The position numbers and the translations under genes were made by a program. A DNA stretch of 11,422 bases from Verrucomicrobiota bacterium (lineage in GTDB: Bacteria > Verrucomicrobiota > Verrucomicrobiia > Limisphaerales > UBA1100). Within the stretch, counting starts at the first letter, position 1. Each line of letters starts with the position of its first letter. The stretch is from the NCBI GenBank assembly GCA_028872685.1, contig JAPKEI010000059.1:1-11422 (forward strand). Reading direction: 5' to 3'. Under the pieces are notes generated by a model. That model saw only the letters and a program-made list of their open reading frames with translations, searched no databases and had not been told where the DNA came from. Positions 1 to 8,216 of the stretch are shown here, in pieces.

Positions 1-1287
1 CGCACCGCCTGCGGCTTCCAACACTTTCACCGCCGACACATTCAACGAATTAGCCAGCGCTAACCGCAACCGCATTGGCCCGTAAAATTGCCGGTTAAAA
101 TTTTGCGGACTAAACACGCCCGTGCTCGTGGCAAAATCCGTGGGCACATCGGCGATTACTGTCGCGGGTGTCATTCCCGCCTCCAACGCCAGCAAATAAG
201 TAAACGGCTTGAATGTGGATCCCGCGCTGCGCGCCGCCCACGCGCCGTTCACTTGACCCGATTCTTCCTCAAAATAATTGCGCGACCCCACCAACGCCAA
301 CACATTGCCCGTTGCATTTTCGATTACCACCACCGCGCCATTGGAAACATTACGCTTGGTTAAGCGATCCAACCGGTCGATCAGCGCGCGATGAACAAAG
401 CGGTTGAGTGGCAAATCCAAAGTGGTGCGCACATCTGTTTTCACTTCGCGTTGTTGGCGCACCAAATCCACAAAATGTGCCGCCGCAAACGCGCGGCCTT
501 CGCGGTGCAATGCGATCGGTTCCGCACAAGCGCGGCGATGGGCTGCGGCGCCCAGCCAACCGAGCCGCTGCATTCGCCCGAGAATGATGAGTTGGCGCCG
601 CTTAGCGCGCTCGAAGTGGCGATGCGGATTCAACCGCGAAGGCCCGTTGGGCAAGGCCGCCAAAAACGCCGCCTCGGCGGGCGACACATCGGCCAGTGGT
701 TTATTAAAATAAAACCAAGCCGCCGTGCCCGCGCCGCGACAGAGATTGCCATAATCGATGCGATTCAGATATGCCGCGAGAATTTGCTCCTTGCTCCAAG
801 TTCGCTCGAGCTTGAGTGCCTGAAGGTTTTCGAGGATTTTCGTACGTACCGTACGCGGGCGCGGCTCGGCATTTTTAATGAGTTGTTGCGTGATGGTCGA
901 TGCGCCGGACATCACTCGCCGATGCACTGCAATTTCCTTCATCGCACGCGCCGTGCTGAACCAATCCACACCCGAGTGCCCCCAAAAACGCTTGTCCTCC
1001 GCCGCCAGCGTAGCACGCAAAAAAACCGGAGCGCATTCCTTCAGCACAACCGGCTGAAAAAACCTCTCATCCGAAGTGAGCAACAACCGTAAGGGTTCCC
1101 CATTACGATCTGTGGCTTGGGGACTGAACACTGGCGACACGCCCATCCCCTTCGGTAACGGCATTAACGTCACCACAGCTTGCAATCCCAACCACGCCGC
1201 AACCCCAACAAAACCAAAACGCAACGCCCATCGCCGCCACGTCTTGCGTGCGAACCAATCGCGGAGCTTGCGCAGGCGTTTACTCAT
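1..1287 (-). CDS. pbpC: Penicillin-binding protein 1C (class A PBP), C-terminus beyond window
   Basis: This is a bifunctional peptidoglycan synthase: a GT51 glycosyltransferase followed by a transpeptidase. The window holds the first 429 residues and the open frame leaves at the left edge. A basic N-terminus and one membrane segment (about residues 22-43) anchor it in the inner membrane. GT51 motifs are intact: EDKRFWGHSGVD (97-108, catalytic Glu97), GASTITQQLIKN (128-139), the K150/E153 motif and KEQILAAYLN (166-175). The transpeptidase starts near 315. It shows the nucleophile motif S357-T-F-K360 and the SxN motif S414-L-N416; the KTG motif would lie outside the window. The start ATG overlaps the last 8 nt of the upstream macroglobulin gene (ATGAGTAA), which suggests translational coupling. 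The PBP1C assignment rests on overall sequence resemblance plus the macroglobulin neighbour, the same order as E. coli yfhM-pbpC. Confidence 0.93.
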   Translation of the reverse strand, partial: MSKRLRKLRDWFARKTWRRWALRFGFVGVAAWLGLQAVVTLMPLPKGMGVSPVFSPQATDRNGEPLRLLLTSDERFFQPVVLKECAPVFLRATLAAEDKRFWGHSGVDWFSTARAMKEIAVHRRVMSGASTITQQLIKNAEPRPRTVRTKILENLQALKLERTWSKEQILAAYLNRIDYGNLCRGAGTAAWFYFNKPLADVSPAEAAFLAALPNGPSRLNPHRHFERAKRRQLIILGRMQRLGWLGAAAHRRACAEPIALHREGRAFAAAHFVDLVRQQREVKTDVRTTLDLPLNRFVHRALIDRLDRLTKRNVSNGAVVVIENATGNVLALVGSRNYFEEESGQVNGAWAARSAGSTFKPFTYLLALEAGMTPATVIADVPTDFATSTGVFSPQNFNRQFYGPMRLRLALANSLNVSAVKVLEAAGGA

Positions 1288-4200
1288 TCAAAGGCAGTGT
1301 CATGATGGGTTGACTTGCGGTGAGGCCGACGATGTCGGGATCGTACATCGCCTCCACTTTAGCCGCGGGTGCGGTAGCCGTTCCGGCAGCGCGCACGCGG
1401 GCGAGGTATTGAAACTGATGCATTCCGCGCGGAAGATTATTGGCATAAAACACCGCACGATCTTTGCGCAATACTTGATGACTCACGTGCCAATTATTCC
1501 TTGCCGTCACCCGTGTACTTTGTGTTTTAAGACGCGTATTCATTGGCTCCAAGTTGGCGGGCAAACCATCTTCAATAGCAAAATAATGCGCGGGCGCGGG
1601 GACATCCACCCGCAACGTAACCCGCACCAGATCGCCCACGCGCAATGGTGAGTTAATATCTTTCGTGCCGTCATCTTTCAATCGCGTGAAAGTGCGATGG
1701 ATGGAGAGGCCTTGTTTCACTGGCTTGGTTTGTTGTTGCGCGGGATACATCGCCGCCTTCACCTGCACAAACAGAGCACGCTCGCCGGGATTACGCAGAA
1801 GCATCGGCTTTTCATTCGGGCCGGGCTCGTTTGCAAACGTGAATACTACGCGACGTTGCTTCGCGTTGAGTTTGAAAGCGCGCGCCTGAGTTCCCCACAA
1901 AATCGTCGCGTTTGCCGGACCTTCTTCTGCGGCTTGATGACTGGCGAAAGTAGCCATCGCATAAACCACCCAAGCATTGCCAAATGTGGTTCCCCAATGG
2001 CCCGCACGCGCACTGGCAACAATTTTTCCGGCGAGCTCCGCGGCGGCCGGCGATTCTGCATCGTGCTGACAAACGGCCAGCAGCCGCATTGCAAGCAATT
2101 GGCTTGAGTTGCCAAAATAACTAAAGCCGCGTTGTTTGGATTTCGCGCGCTTCAGTAAATCGCGAACCATCTCCTTTGGCCCGTTCACTTTAGCAACGGC
2201 CATGGCCAACAGCGCGCGTCCGCTGCTGGACAATTGATCGCGTTGCTTAAACATCCGTTCGTGATAAGCCGGTTGCGCCTCGCCAAGCAGCGCGAGCGTG
2301 TACAGCGCGAGACAATATTCGCCATCGCGTTTCTCAACCAATGGCCCTTTCACTTTTTTTGCGAGATACTTCGCCAACGATTTCAGTTGGTCGTCCGGCA
2401 CGTCATGGCCCCTCTCTTCCGCGATAGCCAGCACCATTCCGCCATAGGCACTGGCAAAAAGAGTGGCACGACTGCCTGGCCAATAGCCTAACCCGCCGGA
2501 ATAATCCTGCATGCTCATCAGGCGATTAATGCTTCGCTCGATGATCTCCTGCGCCTTCGGCGAGTCGGATTTAAAGCGGGGAAATACATCCTCAAATTCA
2601 TCCAGCAACAGCCACGGCAACAAACGCGAACTGGTTTGCTCCACACAACCATGCGGATACAACAATAAATAATCCGCGGCCGCATCCAATTCCGCCATCG
2701 GCGAGGTGCTGACGCTGATGGTGTATTCGCCTTGGGCCTGGCGCAGCGCAGGGTCGATGTGTTTCAACAAATCGCTTTCGACACCTGAGATGCGGGAAAA
2801 ATGAATTGCACGACGCAAAGGTGCAACGTGGCGAATGTCAATAAACGACTCGCGTGCATCGGCGAGCTTAGGTTGCGCGGGGCAACGAACGCGCCACACC
2901 GTGCGGGCTTGTCCGACGTCAGCGAAGCGCAACGGGAAGTTCACCGCCACCGTGCCTTGGGCAGGAATGGTGATGCGGCGTTCGAGCTTGCCGTTGGCGG
3001 TGATAGCGTCGTCCAGTTCGAGTTTCACATCGGCTTCGATGGCTTGGCCGGTTTGGTTGTAGACCATCGCCTTCGCAATGAGTTGATCGCCCACGCGGCC
3101 GAAGCGCGGCAGTGCGGATTCCACCATCAAGGGCTGGTGAATTCGGAAACCGGTTTCCGTTGTGCCAAAGCGATCGCCCGAATGCGCGACGGCAAAGAGG
3201 CGATAGCGAGTGAGACTGTCGGGCGCGGTGAAGCTCACCCGAACGCGGCCTTCAGCATCCGTGCGTAGCGTGGCATTCCAAAATGCGACCGCGAGAAACT
3301 TGCGGCGCAGTTTACCAGTGTCGCCGCCGCCGCCAATGAGGTGACCTTTATTCCCAAACGCAACGCGATTAGGATCCTCCGTGCGCATAAAGGCGAAGGA
3401 GGTTGAAGTATCCACCGACAGTTTTCGGGACGCGTAAAAGAAAGAATGCAAGTCGGGCGCTTCATAGCCGGTGAGGTCGAGAATGCCCTCGTCCACGGCG
3501 TACAGTGTGACCTCCGTGCCGGGGACAGCCGCTCCGGCGTGGTCATTGACGCTCAACAAAACCTCCACTTCCTCGCCGGGTTGATAATCGGACTGCGCCA
3601 AATCAGCCTTTACGTGCAGTCGCGAACTGGGCCGTTCCACTTTCAATTCGCAATAACCAATGCGATATTCTGCGGTCTTGATTTTGCGCGAGCTATCCGC
3701 CGAACCGCGCAGCAGCATCACCGACACAAACACATTGGGCGCGTCGCCTTCCAGCAATGGCACCTCAATGGCAGGCGCGTTCCCATTGACGTTTACTGAA
3801 AAACTACGCAGCACTTTTTCGCGTTCCACCGTAACCATCACGCGTCCACTGAAAGGTGCTTTCAGCAGAATTGTAGCCATGCCGCCGGTTTGATACACGG
3901 CGCGGTCCGGCACCATTTCCATTTGGAATTCGTTGCGATAATCCCATGCCAATGGTTTTTCGCCGCGCACATAAAATGTGGTTGTATTTTGAATGAGCCG
4001 ACCCTTGGCATCCGCCCCGCGCAATTCGAGTTCATACTCGCCCGCTTCAGGAGGCAATAGCGTGGAGGCAATCGGGTCCGCATCGCGGGCGATTGTTTTT
4101 AAATCTGTTTCGCAGATGCGGATGACTTTGCGTTTATTTTCATAACGCACCACGCCGCCCGCGCCTTTCATTTTCACGCTGTGCCATTCGATTTTGTTGA

Positions 4201-6904
4201 GCGTGGCCGAGAAGGATTGGCCGACCGGCGCTGCGCCGCCGTCGGATTTTACCGCCACCACCTGCAAAGGAATGGGTTGCTTGGCCCAACGCACACGCGG
4301 CAAATCGCGCAGCGCGAGATAATAATCCGATGAGTGCCGGATGACCGCCGTGCTTCCCGAAATGGATTGCCCGTTGGCATCGGTGATGCGCACGGAAAAG
4401 CTACCTTCCAAGGGCAATGGCAAGATGAGGTCATCCGCCACTTCTGGCCGGATGACCAACCGCCCCTCCGGAGACAGCGTGCCTTCGCCGGAGCATTCCG
4501 TGTTACGTTCGTCATTAGATTCGCCGAACTCAAACTTACTCCATCCCGCTGGCGAAAACACTGTGCGTCTGTCGGTAAACGACCAAAACGCCTTTGCTCC
4601 CGCGAGCGGTTTGCCGAAGTAAAAACCAGCATTCATTGGAATCTCAATCGCTTCGCCCGGAGCAAACTGGCGACGGCCCGGGAAACGCAGTTTGAAAGTT
4701 GCCGGCTCGTACTCGTACACGTCAATGTAATGATCCTGACCTCCCACCGAAATGGTTGCGCTGCCGCTCACGCCTTTGGCGAGTTGGATGGTTACATCAA
4801 AGGAGCCGTGCTCGCTCACGGCGACGTCTTTGCTGAAAAATTTGTGGCCGCGAGAATCGCGCGCGTGGATGGTCAATATTTCACCGACGGGCATTTTCAT
4901 CTTGCCATCGGCCCAATCGCGCACGTGCCCTTTCAGGCGCACAACATCGCCCGGCTGATAAATGAGGCGATCAGTAAACAAATGCGTTTTGCGCGTTTCA
5001 GAGTTACCCCAACCGTAGTCCACATCAAACGGCCAAAGCGGAATTTCCGCAAAATAAAGATCCATCTGAATCGTGTGATGATCTTTCCCGTGCGAGACAG
5101 AAAGCCAACGCGTGTCACGACCGTTTCGTTTTGAAGGCAAAACCGCGTGCCCTTCCGCATCGGTGCGACCGGTGACGCGCGGAAGGTTGTCTGCACCAAG
5201 AATCTGCACCATCGCTACGGACAAAGGCTTGGCCGTGCGCAGGGAAAACGCCTGAACGAAAACCTCCCCGCCCGCCTCTTTCCACGCAAGCCCAATATCA
5301 GTCAGCTGGACAACCACTTGCGCGCTGCTCGCCGAACCATCGCGGCCCACGCATTCGATGGATACAAACAACGGCCCGGACTGGTCATTGCCCAACAACT
5401 CCTCCCACGTGAATTCCTTTTTCACCGCTTCATCCACCCCCGTCTTGGGCTTGAATACGCGATCGCATACTTGCGTGCCGGGGATGAGATCGAAGCTCAA
5501 CGCCTGACCCTTTCGCCAGCCCCAGTGGCCGGACCACTTAAATCCTCCATCCGCCAAGTACTCACGTTTGTAAACCTCCAGCACGGTCGTTAACTTTTCC
5601 GGGGCAATTCGTTTCACACGGAGGCGAATGGCGCGGTTGTTGACGGAAACAAAACTGAACTGGCGATTGCCATCCGCTGCCTGTGAAAAATAAGTACCCG
5701 GCAAATACACGCGGCTGGGCAATGGTCTGAAAATAATTTCCTTACGGCTTTCCTTGGCCAGCGTGAGGCCCATTTTGCTGGGCAATCCGGATTTCAATCG
5801 CACGCGATATTTTTGGTTTAATTCGAAATCGCCCTTGAGGGCAATCCAACTGCCCGAAATATCCGCAGTGAATTCAATGTCAGTTCGCTGAAAGCGCGGG
5901 GGCTTGTTGGGGCCGATCTCCACGGACTGTTCCACCACTAACCATTTGCCGAGCTGTTGTTCAGTGAATTCCGGCGATAGTGAGTGGCTTAAACGAATTT
6001 GAATGGAGCGACCGCGATTGAGGCGGTTTTCGGCGAATGTATTTTCAACCTCCATCGGCTCGCGCGCGCCGAGTTGGAACGCGAAATTTTTAGATAACCG
6101 ATTGCCATCACTGGATGGCAAACCTTTTTTCAATAGCAACTGCCATTCCGTACCTGGGCTCAAAACGCGCTTGGGGCGAATCACCACGCGCGTGGGATGG
6201 CCCGTCACATTGGCTTCTTCATCAGCCATGCGCATTGACCACGGTTCGTTGGGCGCCTCGAGCCATCTATGATTGTCATCCGTCATTGGCTCGATGGCAG
6301 CGGGAATTGATTCGCCATTTTCAGCGCGAAACTCGAAAAAATTCACCACCTTAGCGGCATCCATCGCCACGTTGAACGCCATCGCCGCGCTGAAGGGCCG
6401 GTCACTGTTTATCGATTCCAGCCGCTTCGCCTCCACTTGCATTGGCGGCGTATGATATTGGCGACGAAATTGGAGGCCGGTTTGTTTGGCGATTACCTCC
6501 CTCAAGCTCACGGTAATCCGCGCATCCAACGCAAACCCGCTGTCGGGCGTGAATGCGCCGGAACGGGTGCTGTCCCAAATAAATTCACCTTTCAATGGTG
6601 GTTCAAAAACCAACGGGTTCATTTGCCCGACTTGGCCTACTTGTTCCGGTTTGATGATCGAATTATCAAACTGCACACGAAAAGTCGTGCGCGCAGGCAA
6701 CTCCGGATCGGCTGGAATGAGCTTCACGCCCTCCACTTCCTCGAACTCTTCAGCGAACACTGGAACGGGATCTTCACCCGGCAATATGGGCGGCTCTTGC
6801 AACACCGCATACGCACCTAAGCCGATGGCCGAAATAACTGCCGCGCCCAAAAACACTTTTATTGAATCCTGCCCGAAACGGGTCTTCCACTTATCCCAAT
6901 CCAT
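1280..6904 (-). CDS. Bacterial alpha-2-macroglobulin (YfhM-like periplasmic protease trap)
   Basis: A 1874-residue bacterial alpha-2-macroglobulin. The family traps attacking proteases: cleavage of a bait region exposes a thioester that binds them covalently. Seen in order: a hydrophobic N-terminal segment (about 16-35), MG-type beta domains including FTDRLIYQPGDVV (643-655), the family signature AVDEGIL (1136-1142), the A2M core with APDSLTRYR (near 1227-1235), the thioester motif YPHGCVEQ with Cys1420 and Gln1423, an alpha-toroid domain (about 1400-1650) and a C-terminal MG10-like domain (about 1750-1874). E. coli YfhM is shorter (about 1650) and is a lipoprotein. Here no lipobox cysteine is visible, so the protein is probably held by an uncleaved signal anchor, or is released at the AYA site near residue 34. 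The start is supported by a strong ribosome binding site. The gene lies 87 bp after the kinase gene and overlaps pbpC by 8 nt. Confidence 0.95.
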   Translation of the reverse strand: MDWDKWKTRFGQDSIKVFLGAAVISAIGLGAYAVLQEPPILPGEDPVPVFAEEFEEVEGVKLIPADPELPARTTFRVQFDNSIIKPEQVGQVGQMNPLVFEPPLKGEFIWDSTRSGAFTPDSGFALDARITVSLREVIAKQTGLQFRRQYHTPPMQVEAKRLESINSDRPFSAAMAFNVAMDAAKVVNFFEFRAENGESIPAAIEPMTDDNHRWLEAPNEPWSMRMADEEANVTGHPTRVVIRPKRVLSPGTEWQLLLKKGLPSSDGNRLSKNFAFQLGAREPMEVENTFAENRLNRGRSIQIRLSHSLSPEFTEQQLGKWLVVEQSVEIGPNKPPRFQRTDIEFTADISGSWIALKGDFELNQKYRVRLKSGLPSKMGLTLAKESRKEIIFRPLPSRVYLPGTYFSQAADGNRQFSFVSVNNRAIRLRVKRIAPEKLTTVLEVYKREYLADGGFKWSGHWGWRKGQALSFDLIPGTQVCDRVFKPKTGVDEAVKKEFTWEELLGNDQSGPLFVSIECVGRDGSASSAQVVVQLTDIGLAWKEAGGEVFVQAFSLRTAKPLSVAMVQILGADNLPRVTGRTDAEGHAVLPSKRNGRDTRWLSVSHGKDHHTIQMDLYFAEIPLWPFDVDYGWGNSETRKTHLFTDRLIYQPGDVVRLKGHVRDWADGKMKMPVGEILTIHARDSRGHKFFSKDVAVSEHGSFDVTIQLAKGVSGSATISVGGQDHYIDVYEYEPATFKLRFPGRRQFAPGEAIEIPMNAGFYFGKPLAGAKAFWSFTDRRTVFSPAGWSKFEFGESNDERNTECSGEGTLSPEGRLVIRPEVADDLILPLPLEGSFSVRITDANGQSISGSTAVIRHSSDYYLALRDLPRVRWAKQPIPLQVVAVKSDGGAAPVGQSFSATLNKIEWHSVKMKGAGGVVRYENKRKVIRICETDLKTIARDADPIASTLLPPEAGEYELELRGADAKGRLIQNTTTFYVRGEKPLAWDYRNEFQMEMVPDRAVYQTGGMATILLKAPFSGRVMVTVEREKVLRSFSVNVNGNAPAIEVPLLEGDAPNVFVSVMLLRGSADSSRKIKTAEYRIGYCELKVERPSSRLHVKADLAQSDYQPGEEVEVLLSVNDHAGAAVPGTEVTLYAVDEGILDLTGYEAPDLHSFFYASRKLSVDTSTSFAFMRTEDPNRVAFGNKGHLIGGGGDTGKLRRKFLAVAFWNATLRTDAEGRVRVSFTAPDSLTRYRLFAVAHSGDRFGTTETGFRIHQPLMVESALPRFGRVGDQLIAKAMVYNQTGQAIEADVKLELDDAITANGKLERRITIPAQGTVAVNFPLRFADVGQARTVWRVRCPAQPKLADARESFIDIRHVAPLRRAIHFSRISGVESDLLKHIDPALRQAQGEYTISVSTSPMAELDAAADYLLLYPHGCVEQTSSRLLPWLLLDEFEDVFPRFKSDSPKAQEIIERSINRLMSMQDYSGGLGYWPGSRATLFASAYGGMVLAIAEERGHDVPDDQLKSLAKYLAKKVKGPLVEKRDGEYCLALYTLALLGEAQPAYHERMFKQRDQLSSSGRALLAMAVAKVNGPKEMVRDLLKRAKSKQRGFSYFGNSSQLLAMRLLAVCQHDAESPAAAELAGKIVASARAGHWGTTFGNAWVVYAMATFASHQAAEEGPANATILWGTQARAFKLNAKQRRVVFTFANEPGPNEKPMLLRNPGERALFVQVKAAMYPAQQQTKPVKQGLSIHRTFTRLKDDGTKDINSPLRVGDLVRVTLRVDVPAPAHYFAIEDGLPANLEPMNTRLKTQSTRVTARNNWHVSHQVLRKDRAVFYANNLPRGMHQFQYLARVRAAGTATAPAAKVEAMYDPDIVGLTASQPIMTLPLNE

Positions 6905-6910
6905 TTTCTT

Positions 6911-6916
6911 CCTCCT
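6911..6916 (-). promoter_or_regulatory. Strong Shine-Dalgarno of the macroglobulin gene
   Basis: On the minus strand AGGAGG stands 6 nt before the ATG at 6904. It is the only clear, well-spaced Shine-Dalgarno in the window and fixes the start of the macroglobulin frame. It also suggests the gene is translated strongly on its own rather than only by coupling to the kinase. Confidence 0.85.
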
Positions 6917-6970
6917 ATTGTTAACACACAGAAATGCCGGAACGCCCGACCACCATTAATAAGTACTGCC

Positions 6971-6976
6971 ATTGTA
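6971..6976 (-). promoter_or_regulatory. Possible -10 element (TACAAT) between kinase and macroglobulin genes
   Basis: On the minus strand TACAAT matches the sigma-70 -10 consensus at 5 of 6 positions. It lies 67 bp upstream of the macroglobulin ATG. No convincing -35 hexamer sits 16-18 bp further upstream, where the sequence is the end of the kinase gene. It could be an internal promoter giving the macroglobulin-PBP1C pair its own transcription; a chance match is also possible. Confidence 0.25.
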
Positions 6977-6991
6977 GCCCCAATCTAACAA

Positions 6992-7993
6992 CTAATCGCC
7001 GGAATCATACTTGCCCTGCAAAGGCATCTCCGCAGCGGGGGGCGTGGAGGTAATGGTTTGTTCGGTCGGTTGGCGAGTACCCAGATAAATCAACAGCGCG
7101 TCGGAAAGCACCAACAATGCCGCCAGTCCGGCCGCGAGGGCAATGAGGCGGCGTTCGCGCCAGTTGAAAGGTCCCGAGAAAGCGGAGCGCGCATTCAGTC
7201 GGCGCAGGGCATTAGCGAAGTCGCCAGCGCTTTCAAATCGCTCGCCATCATCAGAAGTGCAGGCGCGGAGCAGCAGGGGGTTGAGCTGCATAAGCTTTTC
7301 GCGTCCGGATAACCCGCGGGCGGAGGCCGGCAAATCTGGAAATGCATTGCGGTCTTTGCCGGTGCTAATTTCGTATAAAACTTTACCAAGGGCGTACACG
7401 TCGGCAGCGCGACCGCCCGTGCCTTCGCTCGGCAGAAAGCCCAGCGTGCCGGTGGAAAACGAAGACATCCCCGAGCCCGCTACCAGGCCGATGTCGGCAA
7501 GCTTGGGTTGGCCGTTCACGAAAACGATGTTGGAGGGCTTAATGTCGCGATGCACCAAATCTTCTTGGTGAAGATAATCGAGGGCGTCGGCGAGTTGTGC
7601 GCCGAGGTCAATGCATTCTTCGGCGGGTAAGGGACCGCGCGCGTTCATCTCGGATTGCAATGTGCGCGGCGTGTAATCAGCGGTCTGAATTCGCTGGCCG
7701 ACTATTTGATCGTCAGCCAGTTCCATCACATAATAAAAATAGCCTTCGTCTTCATTACGCCCGACGTGCAGCACATCGATGAGCCCATCGTGCCCGCGCG
7801 AGAGGGCCTCGTAATGGCGGATGCCGTTGAACTCGCGTTGGTACGGGCGGGAATCCTCGAAGAGCGAGCGCTGCACAATCTTCACCGCTCGCCATGTGCC
7901 GAGTACATTGCGGGCGAGCCAAACCTGCCCATAACTTCCGCGGGCGATTTCGATCACTAACTCGTAGTCCGGAATGTTGAAACTTGTCCCCAT
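6992..7993 (-). CDS. Hanks-type Ser/Thr protein kinase with C-terminal membrane anchor
   Basis: A 333-residue eukaryotic-type protein kinase. The catalytic domain (about 10-268) has the glycine loop GSYGQV (19-24), ATP-binding Lys38 in AVKIV, a likely alpha-C Glu54, the catalytic loop HRDIKPSN (148-155), and a metal-binding Asp167 in DIG, a common variant of DFG. The APE motif is replaced by PSE (188-190), and Asp198 follows. All residues needed for phosphotransfer are present, so it is predicted active. One hydrophobic segment (about 282-305) then leaves a tail of about 28 residues, placing the kinase in the cytoplasm and the tail outside the inner membrane. No PASTA, FHA or WD40 domain is visible. 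An in-frame TGA five codons upstream fixes the start close to this ATG; a weak GAGG lies 10 nt before it. Downstream on the same strand are the macroglobulin and PBP1C genes; divergent to it are a small ORF and an ECF sigma gene. Substrate unknown. Confidence 0.93.
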   Translation of the reverse strand: MGTSFNIPDYELVIEIARGSYGQVWLARNVLGTWRAVKIVQRSLFEDSRPYQREFNGIRHYEALSRGHDGLIDVLHVGRNEDEGYFYYVMELADDQIVGQRIQTADYTPRTLQSEMNARGPLPAEECIDLGAQLADALDYLHQEDLVHRDIKPSNIVFVNGQPKLADIGLVAGSGMSSFSTGTLGFLPSEGTGGRAADVYALGKVLYEISTGKDRNAFPDLPASARGLSGREKLMQLNPLLLRACTSDDGERFESAGDFANALRRLNARSAFSGPFNWRERRLIALAAGLAALLVLSDALLIYLGTRQPTEQTITSTPPAAEMPLQGKYDSGD

Positions 7994-8020
7994 CAGGGAT
8001 TTGCCTCAAATGGCCCTAGC

Positions 8021-8036
8021 CGCGTTTATTCACGCG
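8021..8036. repeat. Inverted repeat CGCGT-N6-ACGCG upstream of the kinase
   Basis: A perfect 5-bp dyad with a 6-bp spacer lies about 28 bp upstream of the kinase start codon. It could be an operator for a dimeric regulator, or a small hairpin in the kinase leader. The half-sites are short, so chance is possible. Confidence 0.3.
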
Positions 8037-8105
8037 TAGTTCACCAGTGGCCAATGATGGCTTTTTCCTCACCTCCTTGGCAAAATACTACTCCCACCCG
8101 ATTTG

Positions 8106-8134
8106 TTCACAAAGGGAAGGTTATTCACAAAGGG
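8106..8134. repeat. 11-bp direct repeat TTCACAAAGGG (two copies, 18-bp period)
   Basis: TTCACAAAGGG occurs at 8106-8116 and again at 8124-8134 with no mismatch. The pair ends 9 bp before a candidate -35 hexamer of the plus-strand promoter. That placement is typical of tandem activator or ECF-type binding sites. The second copy overlaps a 9-mer (8121-8129) that fits the DnaA-box consensus. Confidence 0.55.
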
Positions 8135-8143
8135 GCAAAGTTT

Positions 8144-8173
8144 TTGAAAGAAAATTGTGGATAGTTGTTAGAT
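8144..8173 (+). promoter_or_regulatory. Candidate sigma-70-like promoter for the small ORF
   Basis: TTGAAA (8144-8149) and TTAGAT (8168-8173) are separated by 18 bp and read toward the small ORF at 8217. A short dyad, TTCGCA/TGCGGA, follows at 8173-8186 near the expected transcription start. The surroundings are AT-richer than flanking DNA. Both hexamers are imperfect and this lineage's promoter rules are uncertain. Confidence 0.35.
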
Positions 8174-8216
8174 TCGCATTTGCGGAGCGGTACCTTATGA
8201 GAGATGGGGGCATCAC

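Noticed and set aside
164..167. DIG in place of DFG in the kinase (protein residues 167-169, minus strand near 7490) as a sign of a dead pseudokinase
   Set aside because: The metal-binding aspartate is kept, and Lys38, Asp150 and Asn155 are present; replacement of Phe by Ile alone is tolerated in active bacterial kinases. The coordinates given here are nominal; the motif lies near 7487-7495.
391..1092. Long plus-strand open frame (233 aa) opposite the PBP1C gene
   Set aside because: The minus strand encodes unmistakable GT51 and transpeptidase motifs across this stretch. The plus-strand frame has no recognisable domain and is rich in Arg and His, as expected of a shadow frame in GC-rich DNA.
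4334..5134. Plus-strand open frame of 266 aa inside the macroglobulin gene
   Set aside because: It is fully antisense to a continuous, well-supported macroglobulin reading frame and shows no motif or ribosome binding site.
8049..8067. GGCCAATGATGGCT followed by TTTTT as a plus-strand intrinsic terminator
   Set aside because: The stem is only four to five pairs and no plus-strand gene lies upstream that would need a terminator.
8026..8164. Calling this region the chromosome origin oriC
   Set aside because: DnaA-like boxes alone are not enough. There is no dnaA, dnaN, rpmH or parAB nearby, no clear unwinding element, and the box count is small.
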